This document shows positions 12,414-24,045 of a DNA stretch of 64,000 bases, piece after piece. The stretch spans positions 33,881,849 through 33,945,848 of the forward strand of contig OX388345.1 of assembly GCA_947579665.1 (NCBI GenBank). The letters are read 5' to 3'. Position 1 is the stretch's first letter; each line of letters opens with the position of its first letter. The notes under the pieces are model-generated. The model was not told the DNA's origin, made no database searches, and saw only the letters and a list, made by a program, of their open reading frames with translations. This stretch comes from Sympetrum striolatum. Its lineage: Eukaryota > Arthropoda > Insecta > Odonata > Libellulidae. The translations under genes and the position numbers were made by a program.

Positions 12414-12448
12414 AGAGCCAATCAGTCACACCTTGACTGATTGGCTCT
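12414..12448. other. Perfect 15-bp stem hairpin with opposed CCAAT boxes
   Basis: AGAGCCAATCAGTCA (12414-12428) and TGACTGATTGGCTCT (12434-12448) are perfect inverted copies with a 5-base loop, CACCT. Each arm contains a CCAAT box (AGCCAATCA) in opposite orientation. It could be a transcribed hairpin, a paired NF-Y-type site, or the end of a decayed element. Confidence 0.85.
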
Positions 12449-12449
12449 G

Positions 12450-15420
12450 TTTTTGCTTTGAAGTCTCAACACACGGTCGAAGAAAAACGAAAAAAAAATA
12501 GATGAACTGTTAATTTGTAAGATTGTTAAGATTGTAAAATGTTATGTGAGTCTACTCGTACTCCATGACTGTAGCCTTCTGTCGTTTACTTGCTGAAGAT
12601 ACCCAACGTAAATGTAGTTTGCACGCTCTAGCGATTTTTAGGTTTTCAAGATATTTCCTGGAGTCAGCTCGATATCAGATCCTCGAAATTTAAGCTTGGA
12701 AACGCCTTCAGTAAAATTGTATGATAAATTCCTTCGCTATTTTCAAGACAAGTATATGTCTATCCTAGCAAATCCTATAGAGAGGAACTATATCTGACGT
12801 ATGTGGTAGATATTATGGGGCAAAATACAGTCCTTACTCCCTACGTTGGATTCCATCAAATTCACTTCCCTTACTCTCTCCATTCGCTTTGGCATACCCA
12901 CGGTTTAGATGTTGATCATACCTCTCGTTCCATCCCCATTTATTTCCTCCTTACGTTACATTTGACTTCCAAATCTCCAGAGTCCGTTTCCATAACAACC
13001 GATGGATAGGGTAGTATGTGTTGAGACAAGAGGAAGAATGAGGAATTCCGTCATGTGGATATTCATCCATGCGCAATTCCTTTGCATTATAAGACTAAAT
13101 TGAGGCTCCAAGCATTGCTGAGGACGCACAGAGGAAGATATACAATCAAGTTATCCACGCTATCGCAGTTATTGTCATCCATTTCTCAGAAGGATACGGA
13201 AGAGCGATTAGAAATATCTACTGCGTCCACACTGTTTTAGCTATGATATACATCGTATTGAAAAAAGTATTCACAAAAGTATTGAAAGAGGCCTTTAACT
13301 GGTGTTATTCCACATTCCATTGCATTTAAATCTCTTTTTTAACGGATCTATGGTATTTTTTTAATTATAAACTTTATTCGGAAAACAAGGGAGGCGTGAA
13401 TATTGAAAGTGGAGTAAATTATGCGGATGACTCGAGAAAAGAATCTTGAATCGTTCCTTATCAGACAATGTAAGACTCTTGAAAACGTTGGTATTTATAT
13501 CATAGGAGAAAATCTTCGAATTAATAGTTTCAAAAACTACTCGGAAAACAGTTTACATTTTTCTTAGCGTGTCTGCGACTATTGAGGTAAATCAGTAATA
13601 GTATGGTACTTATGTTAGTATACTACTTTTGCAGTTATAATTACATAACTACTATACTACTACTTCACAGTTCTTATAATAATATTGTGAAGTGAAACGC
13701 GTGAAATCGACGCCAATCGCAAATTCTTTTTATAAATTTTGTACCGTAGATTGTATGTACCAGTATTGTGTCTCTTATACTTTTATCTTTCTTAAGATAT
13801 AGTTCCTCCAGATATTGCTCCATCTAGTTCATTTTGTTAAGTTTATTTAAAGTAAATCTGATTAAATCCATGCTGAAAATTTCAAACAATACTAATGGAT
13901 TGACAGCAGCTTCCTCTAGAAGGATACGTAGGATAGGAATGCAATCGCAACTTAAATTCATATTAGATGCATAAAATATAAAATTGGAATAAAACTTATA
14001 TATTTTAAAAAATATTTAACTAAAATTTAATTATTGTTAATTAAAAATATCATTACAATAAATTTTAGCTAATCGCGAATCATTGAGAAAAATAAACATA
14101 TTAGAGCAGTTATAGAATTATAACAGTTACAGAATAATAGTAGTAATAGAATAAAGCAGTTGATGGTCATCGATGCAGAGTTATAATCGTCAAGAGTTAA
14201 CTGCGAAGGGATCGTTTTATCTCAGCAAGGGCTTCCTCCACTGGTTCCGAATGTAGGTTATCCCGAAATATTTCCGGTATATGCAGGCATCGGGATTGCA
14301 GGAGTTTCAATAAATGTCGAAGAGGGAGTTTCTTAATAGGGCTTTACCCCACGGCGGAGACACGCATGCCTGCTTTCCAAGTGATTGATGACCGACGGCA
14401 TTCACCGCTATCGCAAGCCTGAGTAATGCCATTTCCCCCTCCTTCGCATCCTTAAGTGCAAGGCATGCTTTCATCCCGAGCAAGATGTACGCCGCCGCTC
14501 CGAATTCAGTTGTTTTAAAAGACGGATTCGGGTTTCGGATCGATGCATTCGAATAAAACCCACGGATTGAATTTTCTCTAATATATAGTTGAATGCTTGA
14601 TGTGTGGAACAAATGCATTTTTACTCTCGCTCATCGATATTACAAAGTCTTCTTATAATTTTCAAACAGATAATTAATTTCCTGAGATTTTTATGAACAT
14701 CTTCTAACTTTTCCTCTGTATTTGTATCATGTATGCTAACTTTTAAGATTTAGGACAAGAATCTTTAAAAAAAACACGTGTTTATAAATTAAAAAGATTA
14801 TTTGTCACTCTCATAATTGGCTCTGTGCTTGTTTGATGCTTTTCAGAGATATGTAAAATCATTATGTAAATATTTCACACCATCCCGTATTGCAACCTGA
14901 TTGAATGCATACCGTCAATTAGTAATCTGTGTAATTTAACCTAGTGAGGACTTTTCTCATTGAATGCGTTGATTGTTATTTTAAATTGTAATGGTGACGT
15001 ATGACACTTGAAGCTATCATTCGAATGAAAATTATTAATAGCAGAGTTCCTTATTGTTTCAATGATTGGTATACGATTTGCCGATGTGTATTACGGAAAA
15101 ATTATGTGAATTATACTAATTTCCCTTCTTTTTAAGCTTCATCATTATCTTCCTTTGCATTAATACATTCATTGCCTTTTCACATTCTTGGAAATCCCTA
15201 GGACTCCATTTATAAAATCAATATTTATCATTTTCTTTAAAAAATATTACGAGTAAAAATTGCTTACGCACTGTAATCGTTGAATCTATGAGAATGAATA
15301 TAAGTAACAGATTCATCAATAATAATATTTTACGTGAAATGGGTAAACTTTACTTTAAAAAATATCCTTTATTACAAACACTCTATAAAGTTTTTGGTGC
15401 TTTCCCTGTGAAGTACAGGT
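12450..15420. other. Gene-free region with one GC-richer patch
   Basis: No exon or repeat was recognised. The patch 14290-14620 has many CG dinucleotides and a 103-codon minus-strand frame without a recognisable domain; it is more likely conserved non-coding or chance. The rest is AT-rich. Confidence 0.5.
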
Positions 15421-15421
15421 C

Positions 15422-15523
15422 CGACGTTTCGGGTGCTATCCCCACAGCCATTTTTTGGGATGAAGTCACTTCAAAATCACTCCATTCCTGAAGATGAGGG
15501 TGGGGATATCAGCCGAAACGTCG
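15422..15523. repeat. Long hairpin, 24-bp inverted arms
   Basis: Arms 15422-15445 and 15500-15523 are complementary at 22 of 24 positions (CGACGTTTCGG...CCCCAC against GTGGGG...CCGAAACGTCG). The spacer ends CCTGAAGATGAG, a phrase often seen beside CCGAAACG in animal repeats. The parent repeat is not identified. Confidence 0.75.
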
Positions 15524-16757
15524 AAATTGTTCCACTTTCCTACCCGGTTGGAAACCTGGGAGAAATTTCTTCAGTATAAAGTTATTCAATGCCCTAAACT
15601 GGGAGGTTGAGGTTCTCGATACATATAGGAGCATAGGTCCCCGAAAAGTCTCTGGGCACTAATAACTATGATTCACAAACTTTTTATTTTCCTATGTTAC
15701 TGCGGTCGTTGGAGGTAGTCCCTGTAGGTTATATACCATCGAAAAAAATCAAAAAAAGATCTCAGGGGAGACCTTAAACCGTATTCAAGGTAGTTCAATA
15801 TCAATAATGAACTCATATGGTTATTCCTTATCTTATAGCAGACGTACATCAGAGAATAATTTTTCTCTGATTGACTAAATAGTCATATTTCCATACTTTC
15901 ATAAGAATCTTTATAATTCTGACTTAACTCTTAACAGATTCTTTTACGTTGAGCGGATGTGCCCTAAATATTTTCAACCAACATAAGACTCAGCTTTTGT
16001 TCCCATTTTGGGCAAATACCTCCTTCCCTCCAGAAATGAAACTTGGCAAAAATTCGATTAAGAAGTTATCCCCTCTTTTAAATTTGGTAGCGGAGCTTTC
16101 CTTAAAACGGTCTCCCTTCAAAACTCTTTGAAGTTGACAGATAGGGAGGAATGAAACCCTTAAAAGGATAATAACGTTGATATATTCTTACAGATTTCGT
16201 GTGCATTTAAGTCAACTTCGGGAAGGAATAATCGACTAATTCTTTAACGAAATCTCGGTGTATTGAAGGCCATTCTTCAACCAGAGCTGCTCAAGAATGT
16301 GAGGCTGGGCATTCGGCAAAAAAAAGTGGCTAAGTTTTAAATTGACTTGGACGCCTTAACTTTGTTATGCATGATCTAAGTAATAAACCAAAGTATAATA
16401 TGGCAAAATGCGTTTCCGTCATACTTTGAAATTATATAGTTTATTGAACGATTATTTATATGGCTCATTTACGAAGACTGCGAGAGTAATACCTTTCCCT
16501 ATAATTAGAATGTTTAATTATGAAGCATGAAAAATAGATGTTTCATCTTCACAAAGTTCCAATATTAACGTTCAAATATCAAGTTACGTCTTGACTTTGC
16601 TACTGTTTACCTTGTTTGTCATTTTATTTTCACTTTATGCCGTACTTGATAAATTTGAGGATTGACTATTGTTAGAAAAATTTTCAAGTATATATCAAGT
16701 TCTTTCGGACTACTTCTTTAGATCAAGCGCTTCTTTTCTGATATGAGTATATTATTT
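15524..16757. other. AT-rich DNA, nothing supported
   Basis: No gene or repeat recognised; the 60-codon frame at 15949-16131 has no support. Confidence 0.5.
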
Positions 16758-16924
16758 CAGTGAAATCTCGATCTAACGGGTTTAAACGGACCAAGGGCTT
16801 AAGATGCGGAAAAACGTAAGATACGAAAAACAAAGAGCATAGTTGTTATAGCTGGGACCTCAAAATTTTAACCTAAGATCCGGGAAAACGTTAGAAACGA
16901 GAACGTTTCATTGGGATTTCACTG
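16758..16924. mobile_element. MITE family M2, copy 2
   Basis: 167 bp starting CAGTGAAATCTCGATCTAAC and ending CATTGGGATTTCACTG, followed by TA. The preceding dinucleotide is TT, probably a mutated TA. The ends are inverted repeats of each other and match the copy at 2717-2850, including the internal phrase shared with AGGTTGAAATTTTGAGATCCC read on the other strand. Non-autonomous, pogo/Tigger-like termini. Confidence 0.7.
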
Positions 16925-17035
16925 TAAGTATAATGAATTAAATTAAATTAAATATTTATGCATATATTATATTTCATGACGCAGAAAGTGATCATTTATC
17001 GTATAATGAATCATGATAAACGAAATACCATGTCT

Positions 17036-17161
17036 TTTTACTTTCTCCATATACGAAGTACAGAGAAAGTATTGTTTTCATGAAAAAATTCGACTTCGAG
17101 ATTTCAACGGAAATACACGTTTTGGGGTCCCTAGAACACGTTTTGACCATTTTCGGAATGA

Positions 17162-17197
<36 letters not shown>

Positions 17198-18095
17198 TGT
17201 ATGTGTGTGTGTGCTAGTGGGCGCTCTAACGTGGAAACTAGTGATTTTATCAATACCAAACTTCATATATAGTAGTGTTTTCAGCTTCAACTTCATATAT
17301 AGTAGTGCTTTCAGAGTTGATAAGTTTTTGGAGTAAATCGGTTAACCGGAAGTCGAGCTTTATTCAACAAAGCTCATTTCCGGTTTTCAAAATATCTCCC
17401 TAAATATGATATATACGTGTGTTGTATTACTTATAAAAGTTTCAGATAATCTAATTTACTATAACTTTTGTATTTAACATATTTTTGTATCACCGCTTGA
17501 TTAGGAGATTCGTGAAATACCGATAAACCGGGAGTAGCTGATATGTACTTTGTGGGCGCTCTAACATGAGAACCATTCATTGTAATCAACACCAAATTTC
17601 ATATATAGTATTTTGGTTGGTGTCGTTAAAGTTGATTAGTTTTTGGAGTAAATCAGTTAACCGGAAGTTGAGCTTCATTCTTCAAAGCTCATTTCCGGTT
17701 TTCAAAATATCTCCAAAAATAGGATATTTAGGTACATACTATTAATTACAAAAGTTTTAGAAAATAAAATTTACTATAAGTTTTGTTGGAAACAGATTTT
17801 TGTATCACTGATTGTTTAGGAGGTATTCATGAAATACTGATAAACCGGAAGTTGCTGATTATGTACTTTGTGGGCTCTCTGTGCTCTATGGGCGAAAGGC
17901 CAATTCCATCGTTTTTCATCGATCATGTCCCGAAAAACATTATTTATAATGTTTTTGGCGTCAAAGATAATAATATATAAATTAATCACTCATCTTCCAA
18001 GTTTAGATGGAATATAGAGTTCGAAATTACTGTCGTAGATAAATATTTACATCTTATATATGGAGAAAGTCATGTGCTGGCCACATCAGATTTTT
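17036..18095 (+). mobile_element. Unclassified non-autonomous element E, copy 1 (E1)
   Basis: About 1.06 kb, from CTTTCTCCATATACGAAGTA to GGCCACATCAGATTTTT, closely matched over its whole length by 55749-56788. The left end is itself nearly palindromic (CTTTCTCCATA...GAGAAAG), and GGAGAAAG recurs near the right end, so both ends carry inverted CTTTCTCC. Inside are two tandem units of about 335 bases, each starting GTGGGCGCTCTAAC and holding a hairpin of AACCGGAAGT against ATTTCCGGTT. A third, partial unit begins at about 17869. No transposase or polymerase frame is present. The T run on both sides hides any target duplication. A non-autonomous DNA element is favoured; a satellite-like composite is possible. 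Confidence 0.75.
17166..17213 (+). repeat. TG dinucleotide microsatellite in E1
   Basis: A run of about 24 TG units, with small interruptions, at the same internal position as in the copy at 55749-56788. The microsatellite is therefore part of the element, not an independent event. Confidence 0.9.
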
Positions 18096-20344
18096 CTTAA
18101 TCGTTTGCTACTGTTTTAAAGTGAAAGTTAAAAAATAAGTTTTTTTATTAATAAAATTAACCGTCTCTTTTTATCGTTCGTATCGTTTATAGTTGGGGGA
18201 TTTGACTCAACGCTCATCTAAAGACATGCTCACTTCCAATATTTTATACGTTTATTTATGGCAATGAATTATATTCAAGTACACTTTTTGAGTGAGCTCA
18301 CAATTACTCGCAGTTCCAGAAATAGCGTAAACGTGTTCCTAGAGCTTTAAATAATCTTCTTACGCTGAAATCTCAAGTTTCTCTTTGTGTTTTCGAGGGA
18401 ATTCTCTTCATAAAAGAGGCACGGATACTACATAGAACCTAGCATAAGCTGAATTATCTTATGAAAGATAAAAAGGTTTCCTGTCATGATAAACGCAATT
18501 CGTTTGAATTACCCGCATGACTGTGTGAAACTCCTTTTCATGCTGTTAGCTCTTTGTAGAAGACGTGTACCTTATTTCTAACACGAAAAGAAAACTGTTG
18601 CGTAATAGTTGCATGTAATTCTGTCAATTACAGCTGTAAGGAAATCATTTTTATTGGCCTTATCTCTGATTTAAATATTAATGAAATTTGGAACAGAGCC
18701 ACTATTATTATTACTTAGTATACCCTTTGTTGGGATGGCTAAGCTCAGCGGGTCTCATCTCTACAATAAAAAATATATTAGAGTAAAAAACAACGTTGTA
18801 GTTAACGCCAGCTCAATAATGGAGGTGAAAATAAATACGAAAATACAGAGAAAAGAACTATTTAAAAATATTAACTCAACAATACCAGACTAAGGTTTGT
18901 CGACAAAAAGTCAATAGCACTAAAGAATTATATCACAAAATATTATAAAATGCCCTTTGAAAACAGCTCAGAGCTGTATAAAAATAAGCAACAAACAAGT
19001 AGTGCTGAGCGGACAAGAAATACAAAGAGCATGAAAAAATAAGAAAATTAACTATGCAATAAGTAAATTGAACTAATTTTTCTGTAATTAAAATTAGCCC
19101 AGTTCATTTTACCTTTAGAAGAGAGAAAAATATACCTTAGAAAAAGACACAAAAAAGGAAAACTTCTTTAGAAACATAATTAGACATATTCAATAATGAC
19201 AAAAATTTTGAACAATATAAGAAGAAGAAATGAAAAAAGAACATTGTTTTTTATAGATTAACATATGTAAATATAAATAACGCTAAATGTTCATGAAAGT
19301 AGCTATATAAGTGAAAGTAAAAAAAAATTACTAATTAAAAACTGCTTCAATTATTATTTAAAGAAGATATAAAGTTAGTACTAAAAATACACTACTGGTA
19401 TCGAACCTTACTAAATATTTACGCCATTAATCGACGAAAAGATGTAATTGATGAATTATCATTTGCAGTAAGATGAAACATTTGAAAACACCTTCCCGAT
19501 TAATAACACAGGAGTTTTTCAGTCAATTTGTTATCTTAGATTCATCGGTTGAATTATACTTATTCGTTATACACAAAGACTATCAAAGATGATAAGTCAT
19601 AAACTATTGATTTCATTATAAAATATCTCAATCTCAGAGTCTTCGTGCTTCCTGTCTTCTTCCGGAAAGTAAATCCAGTCGCTGATTAACTCTACAGATT
19701 GAAAAACTTGACATTTCCTCTCTGGGAATCTGAATCGGAACTTCATTAAGATGTTTATTCCGGCGAGTCTTTCCTCGGAAGTTTTGGTCGCCGTCCGCAC
19801 GATAGCGAACGAAATTCCATCAAAATATTTCGACGCGAGGGTGCGGTTGACGCTTGGGATGAGCGACCGCTGGAAACGTAATTCCGGAAAATAGTTGGAT
19901 AATAGCCTCCGGATAGTTGGTTAAATCCAGGTTTATTATATTTCCTTGTCTTAGTTGCTGAATCACTTCCTAATCAGCGTATTTTCGTAGTGGATTCTTC
20001 CTAAATACTCCCAAAGTTTTCCGGGGTATGAGAATTCATTGGAGGACATTTTGCGAATGGAACTCAATACTCCGGTTCTGCTCCGGTCAGCTCAGTCAAC
20101 CACTCCCTATCTGGTTCGCTCCTTGATTAAATATTATAAGAATTCGAAGTTGTTTTATATTGGTTACGAATCGATAAGTATTTCAAATCATACTCCATTA
20201 TTTTTTTAAATTCCAATCGCGAAGAAAACTTAAAGAAATATGATAAATATAGCTCAGCCGATTAGTTCAGTAGAAAATGCATTAGACAATACAGTTGAAA
20301 AAGCTCTAAATATCTGTTTTTTGCGAATAACCCGTCGTGCGGTA
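18096..20344. other. AT-rich region; one short signal-like frame
   Basis: Mostly unique AT-rich DNA, strongly A-rich on the plus strand from 18700 to 19400. A 70-codon plus frame at 18681-18893 starts with ATG and a hydrophobic stretch (MKFGTEPLLLLLSIPF) that looks like a signal peptide, but no flanking promoter, splice site or homologue is evident. A GC-richer patch at 19600-20120 includes a 67-codon minus frame of unknown meaning. Confidence 0.4.
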
Positions 20345-20812
20345 GTTCCCTTATCCATGGAGATAAGGGTGTTTGATACCCATGTCCATATCAGTTCTTT
20401 TTTTCTCCCGAAGATGGCAACACAGATGCCCAAATACGCACAGAGAATAACACGCTATACCTCCGATTGAGTACTTCCGTATGAGAGCTCTTCCAGTAAA
20501 TCTTTGCATCCTATTCGCTTTTCCTATCGCATCTCGAATATGTTCTTTAAAACATATGTTAATGCTAAAAGTGACTCCTAGGTATTTGTTGCCGTGCACT
20601 AACTCTAATGGATGTCCCGAAATTTGGTACTGCTCGGGAATAACGCTTGTTGAACCCGTCAAACTCATAGCAACGCATTTATTTATATTTAGATCAAGCT
20701 GCCAATCTTTAAACCATCCTGTTTTCACGTCCAGGTCGTTTTGTAGTATATTGCTATCGTTTTCTAACAAAATCTCTGTGTATACCAGGGTATCATAGGC
20801 AAATAACCTAAC
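20345..20812 (-). pseudogene. Non-LTR retrotransposon reverse transcriptase fragment
   Basis: The minus-strand frame encodes the second half of a reverse transcriptase of the Jockey/CR1-like group. A decayed FADD box (read as FAYD) near 20790 is followed by LQNDLD, W(F)KDWQLDLNINKC, the HPLEL...YLGVTF block and IGKANRMQR. This order is the RT palm-to-thumb region. The endonuclease and RT blocks 1-4 are absent: the fragment stops abruptly on its 5' side at a short TTAGG run. The C-terminal part (after RAL) is degenerate and carries frame breaks. No activity is expected. Confidence 0.85.
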
Positions 20813-20820
20813 CTAACCTT
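20806..20820 (-). repeat. Very short TTAGG-type run
   Basis: CCTAACCTAACC on the plus strand is two and a half units of the insect telomere repeat TTAGG. It abuts the truncated 5' end of the RT fragment. It is too short to be a telomere array. Confidence 0.6.
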
Positions 20821-21807
20821 ACTCTTAACGTTATCTACTGGGTCATTTTAATGAGTTTAATCTCCAGATTGATTCGAGCTTGATTGGTAGATATAATTAG
20901 AGCCGATGTTTATCCGTAGATGACGAGATGGGAAGGAACAATTCAGTTTGAAATGGAATGGATAGTGAAGGAGAAAGATGCTAGCGGTGACGGCAGAAAT
21001 TGCCTATGAAAGTCTGTTTATGGAGGCAAAAACATTAATGGAGCCGTAAAAAAGACATAGAAGGCTTGCTTATTAACTCTGGTTAATAAATATAGGGCTC
21101 TCACTCGGTGGATTGGTTGCTTTGTTACAACGACCTTGTTCAAAAGGATGTGGGAAGCGATTCGGATGAGGCGGAGTATAAATTTAATCCTATAAAGCAT
21201 CGTAAAAATGCCGTGGAACGAAAATAAAGAGATCTTCGCTCGAGCACTTAAATTATGAAGACGTGATGATCGCGAACGACTCTTAGAAATAAGTCCCTCT
21301 CGTTTATCTCTTCTTATCAATCAGGAGGGATTAATTCTCTGACCTTTCCCTCATTAAAGGGTATTCCTCTAATGACCCGACTCTTCTACAGTCGATTCCA
21401 TCGATTTGATTTGAGGCTCCTTAAGTTATTTACGAAGAGAAGTGTTTTGGATCCGATATCTTAATAACTTGCATTGCATTTATAAGTTATGCCAGTTTAA
21501 TATGAAGGTCCAAGATGAGTATATGTATGGATATATGATCCATTCATTCTAATATTTTGTGCAGTGTCCAATATTGGGAGGATAAGATTAAACAACTTCC
21601 AAACTTCTTACTCTTAAGTCATAACTTAGGCATAGATAATATTTCAGGCTCTCTTGATAAAAACTTTGCATAAGGATTAGTTTCCGAGACATATATCAGA
21701 TCTAGAAGCCTTGTAGATTAACGTGGTATAAAAAACTTGATAGTCCATCGCGGTTTATCTAGTTGTTCTAATTATCTCGAATCCTTAATTTATCTCGAAA
21801 CTTAAAA
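20821..21807. other. Unique DNA, possibly conserved non-coding
   Basis: From 20880 to 21420 the composition is less AT-rich and not repeated elsewhere in the window. Reading frames here show no domain. No splice-bounded exon was identified. Confidence 0.45.
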
Positions 21808-22172
21808 AAGGGTCCGCCAATTTGTTGCTTAAGGAGCAAAAACTCATCTTTGAGCGCGCAAATGTCTACGAGTCAAGAAATAAAGAATTATACTAGCTTG
21901 CTGCATCTTTTTTACAACAGTTCTCTCGAAAGTATAAATCAACGAACTTGAATGTTTCTCCGAAAAATCCGAGAGACTAATTTTCTATGAAAGTTTGTCA
22001 GGTTTGACGCCTTGTATCTTATTGGCACCTGAGAATATTAAAATACAACAAACATAAACATAAAATTCGATATTTTTGCAATAACCGAGCGAAGTTTCAA
22101 TTTCCGCACTCAGAGAAACCAGTTTTGACGCAATGCCCGGGTTTTTTCGATTTCAGCCCACTGTGCGACATT
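21808..22172 (+). repeat. Dispersed repeat R1, copy 1
   Basis: About 365 bases matching 26272-26645 in the same orientation. Shared phrases include TTGAATGTTTCTCCGAAAAA, CGCCTTGTATCTTAT (GCCCTGTATCTTTAT in the other copy) and TTTTTTCGATTTCAGCCCAC. Divergence is substantial. Neither copy has coding capacity or terminal inverted repeats that I could see. Confidence 0.75.
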
Positions 22173-22692
22173 TTGGCTGCATCTATCCAGCCATTGAGCC
22201 ATTGGCTTGTCCTAAATATGGGCAGGATCGGCAGCCGAATCTTCAGCACCCCTCCCTGAAGCAATAACCGATGCTTATATATAACGTACGTATAAGAAAA
22301 CGCACATGGATCTACAATTAATGTGGCCATAAGGGAAAAGAACAAAGACTGGGGCAGGGAAGAGAAAAAGGTACATTGACAGTTAAGCATCTGAATTATG
22401 CCCAAGGTTTTTTTTTAAATATAGAGGCTAATTGTAATCCTTAAAAAACAGTTTTGAAAGACTTGCTACAGAAGAAATTTAATTGCTAATTAAGTAAGGA
22501 AGTAATTACCAAAAGTTCAGGTATTATGATTAAGGAAATAAAACAAATACGTATAACTTACTTCCCCTAATCCTTAAAGGAAAACTTAAGTTACGTTTAT
22601 AGTTAATGAAAAATTTGGTAAATTTTTCCTTCCAGACTTTCCTCCATGATTTAATTTAAGATAAAACTATATTTCATAGGTTTGTAAGGAGG
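22173..22692. other. AT-rich DNA, nothing supported
   Basis: The 102-codon minus frame at 22097-22405 overlaps repeat R1 and is not a gene. No other signal seen. Confidence 0.5.
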
Positions 22693-23047
22693 CCATTCGG
22701 TTAATGGAAGGTTTCTGGGGGTTTTACCCTTACATTTTTCAGGTAGAAATTTGGAGGGTCTGCGTCCTAATCCGGACCCTTAGCTCGCCTTCGCAGCTAC
22801 TGACCGCCCGACCCTCCCATCAGGGGGGACCATAAAAAAAATGACCGCGTGGAATACGATTCAAAAAGTTATAAACAATTCAAATGATCAACAATTTATT
22901 ATCATCGTCGTCTCACTAGTCCAAAGAGATATACAAGCGTCTTCTGATCGACGTTCTACGATGAAAATTAAGATTTTTCGTGATTTTGCTAGAAATAACC
23001 CGTTGACACACGGCAACGTTGCTCAGGCACATTGTCGGGTAGTGTTA
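22693..23047 (+). repeat. Dispersed repeat R2, copy 1
   Basis: About 350 bases matched on the opposite strand by 51172-51500. Shared phrases include GGTAGAAATTTGGAGGGTCT, AAAAAGTTATAAACAATTCA and GATCGACGTTCTACGATGAA. Roughly four in five bases agree by eye. It has a GC-rich half (CGACCCTCCCATCAGGGG) and an AT-rich half. No coding sequence; class unknown. Confidence 0.8.
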
Positions 23048-23939
23048 ATTATTTCATTTCCTTAATCTTGGTAAATTTTCGGTTATTGGTTTCCTTTACC
23101 TTTTGGTAATTGCATTTCACGCCGAAATAATTTATTTCTTAACGAGTTTTTTGAAATAGGTTTTTATAAGTATTCCAAATACATCAAATTTCTCTATGAA
23201 TTTAGAGGAATTCTTAAACATCATCCGGATGCTCCGAACTACCAACATGTATTTTCTCTTCCCTCGCTCATTCTTGATTCTTTTTCCTTAATGCCGCATT
23301 AAATGCGGGCCCATACGTGTTTTGGGTTAGGCACGTATGACTAATATCAGCTTCCCGTACGCTCTGATGATCAATAGCCTAGAATCAGCAAGTAGCGAGG
23401 AAAAAATAGTCGTGCGGAATTTAGGAATTTAAGACAAAAAAGAAGACCCCGAATATCGATTACTATCTTCTCCATGTAAAATCATCTCATAGTCGATAGT
23501 GAAGGAATGATTCGCCGAACATCAGTGCCTTTAAGGGGATAATTTTAGATTGGAGGCAAGTACGCTTTATGCCTCTTATTTCTAAAGGGCAGATGGGTTT
23601 TTTCAGCGGTCGTAATAATTTTGGCCTTTAAAGGCAACGAGGGTCGCCTCGATGGTCCCGTTGCAGTTAGGCGAGCGTGATGAGTGATGCGATACACGCG
23701 GAGGGAATGCCGGGAGGATTTTTTGTTGGGGAGACTTGGGAGGGAAGATTCCTCCGCGCCAAAATTGAGACAAAGTGAGGGAGTGAAGAAGGGGTGAATT
23801 TTTTTTGGTGATTCAAACCAAAATAAGGTTAAAAGAAGATATTCCTCGGTGGCATTGCCGCATTCACACCCTCTGCCTTTTTTGTTATTTATCTATCTTC
23901 TCGTTGCTATGTTTCACTTTCGTATCATCCCAAAAGGCC
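23048..23939. other. Mixed unique DNA
   Basis: A patch at 23630-23780 is GC- and CpG-rich (GAGGGTCGCCTCGATGG, GCGATACACGCGGAGGG) within AT-rich DNA and may be regulatory. No exon recognised. Confidence 0.45.
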
Positions 23940-24045
23940 TATTTTGGTCATTGTTTAACAGAAGCGAACAATAGCGACAAGGCTCGAACCCATGAACCCC
24001 CTTTTCTAGACGTATTCTAACCATTGAACTAGGATGCTGCATCAA
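23940..24045 (-). repeat. tRNA-derived SINE-like copy, minus strand
   Basis: On the minus strand CCTAGTTCAATGGTTAGAAT forms a good A-box arm and GGGTTCGAGCC, about 40 bases later, a good B box. The anticodon arm between them is too long and unpaired, and the acceptor ends do not pair. This is probably a SINE head or a tRNA pseudogene, not a working tRNA gene. Confidence 0.6.

Noticed and set aside
14307..14618. 103-codon minus-strand frame in a CpG-rich patch
   Set aside because: Open frame probably follows from local GC composition; no domain or exon boundary seen. Kept only as a possible regulatory patch.
15422..15523. Hammerhead ribozyme-like reading of the CTGAAGATGAG...CGAAAC motif
   Set aside because: The catalytic core CTGATGA is not present and the three required stems cannot be drawn.
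17013..17336. Reading frames on both strands across the TG microsatellite, also at 55731-55986
   Set aside because: They translate the TG/CA run and the ends of repeat element E and are duplicated with it; not genes.
20806..20820. Telomere or subtelomere
   Set aside because: Only about two and a half TTAGG units; no array.
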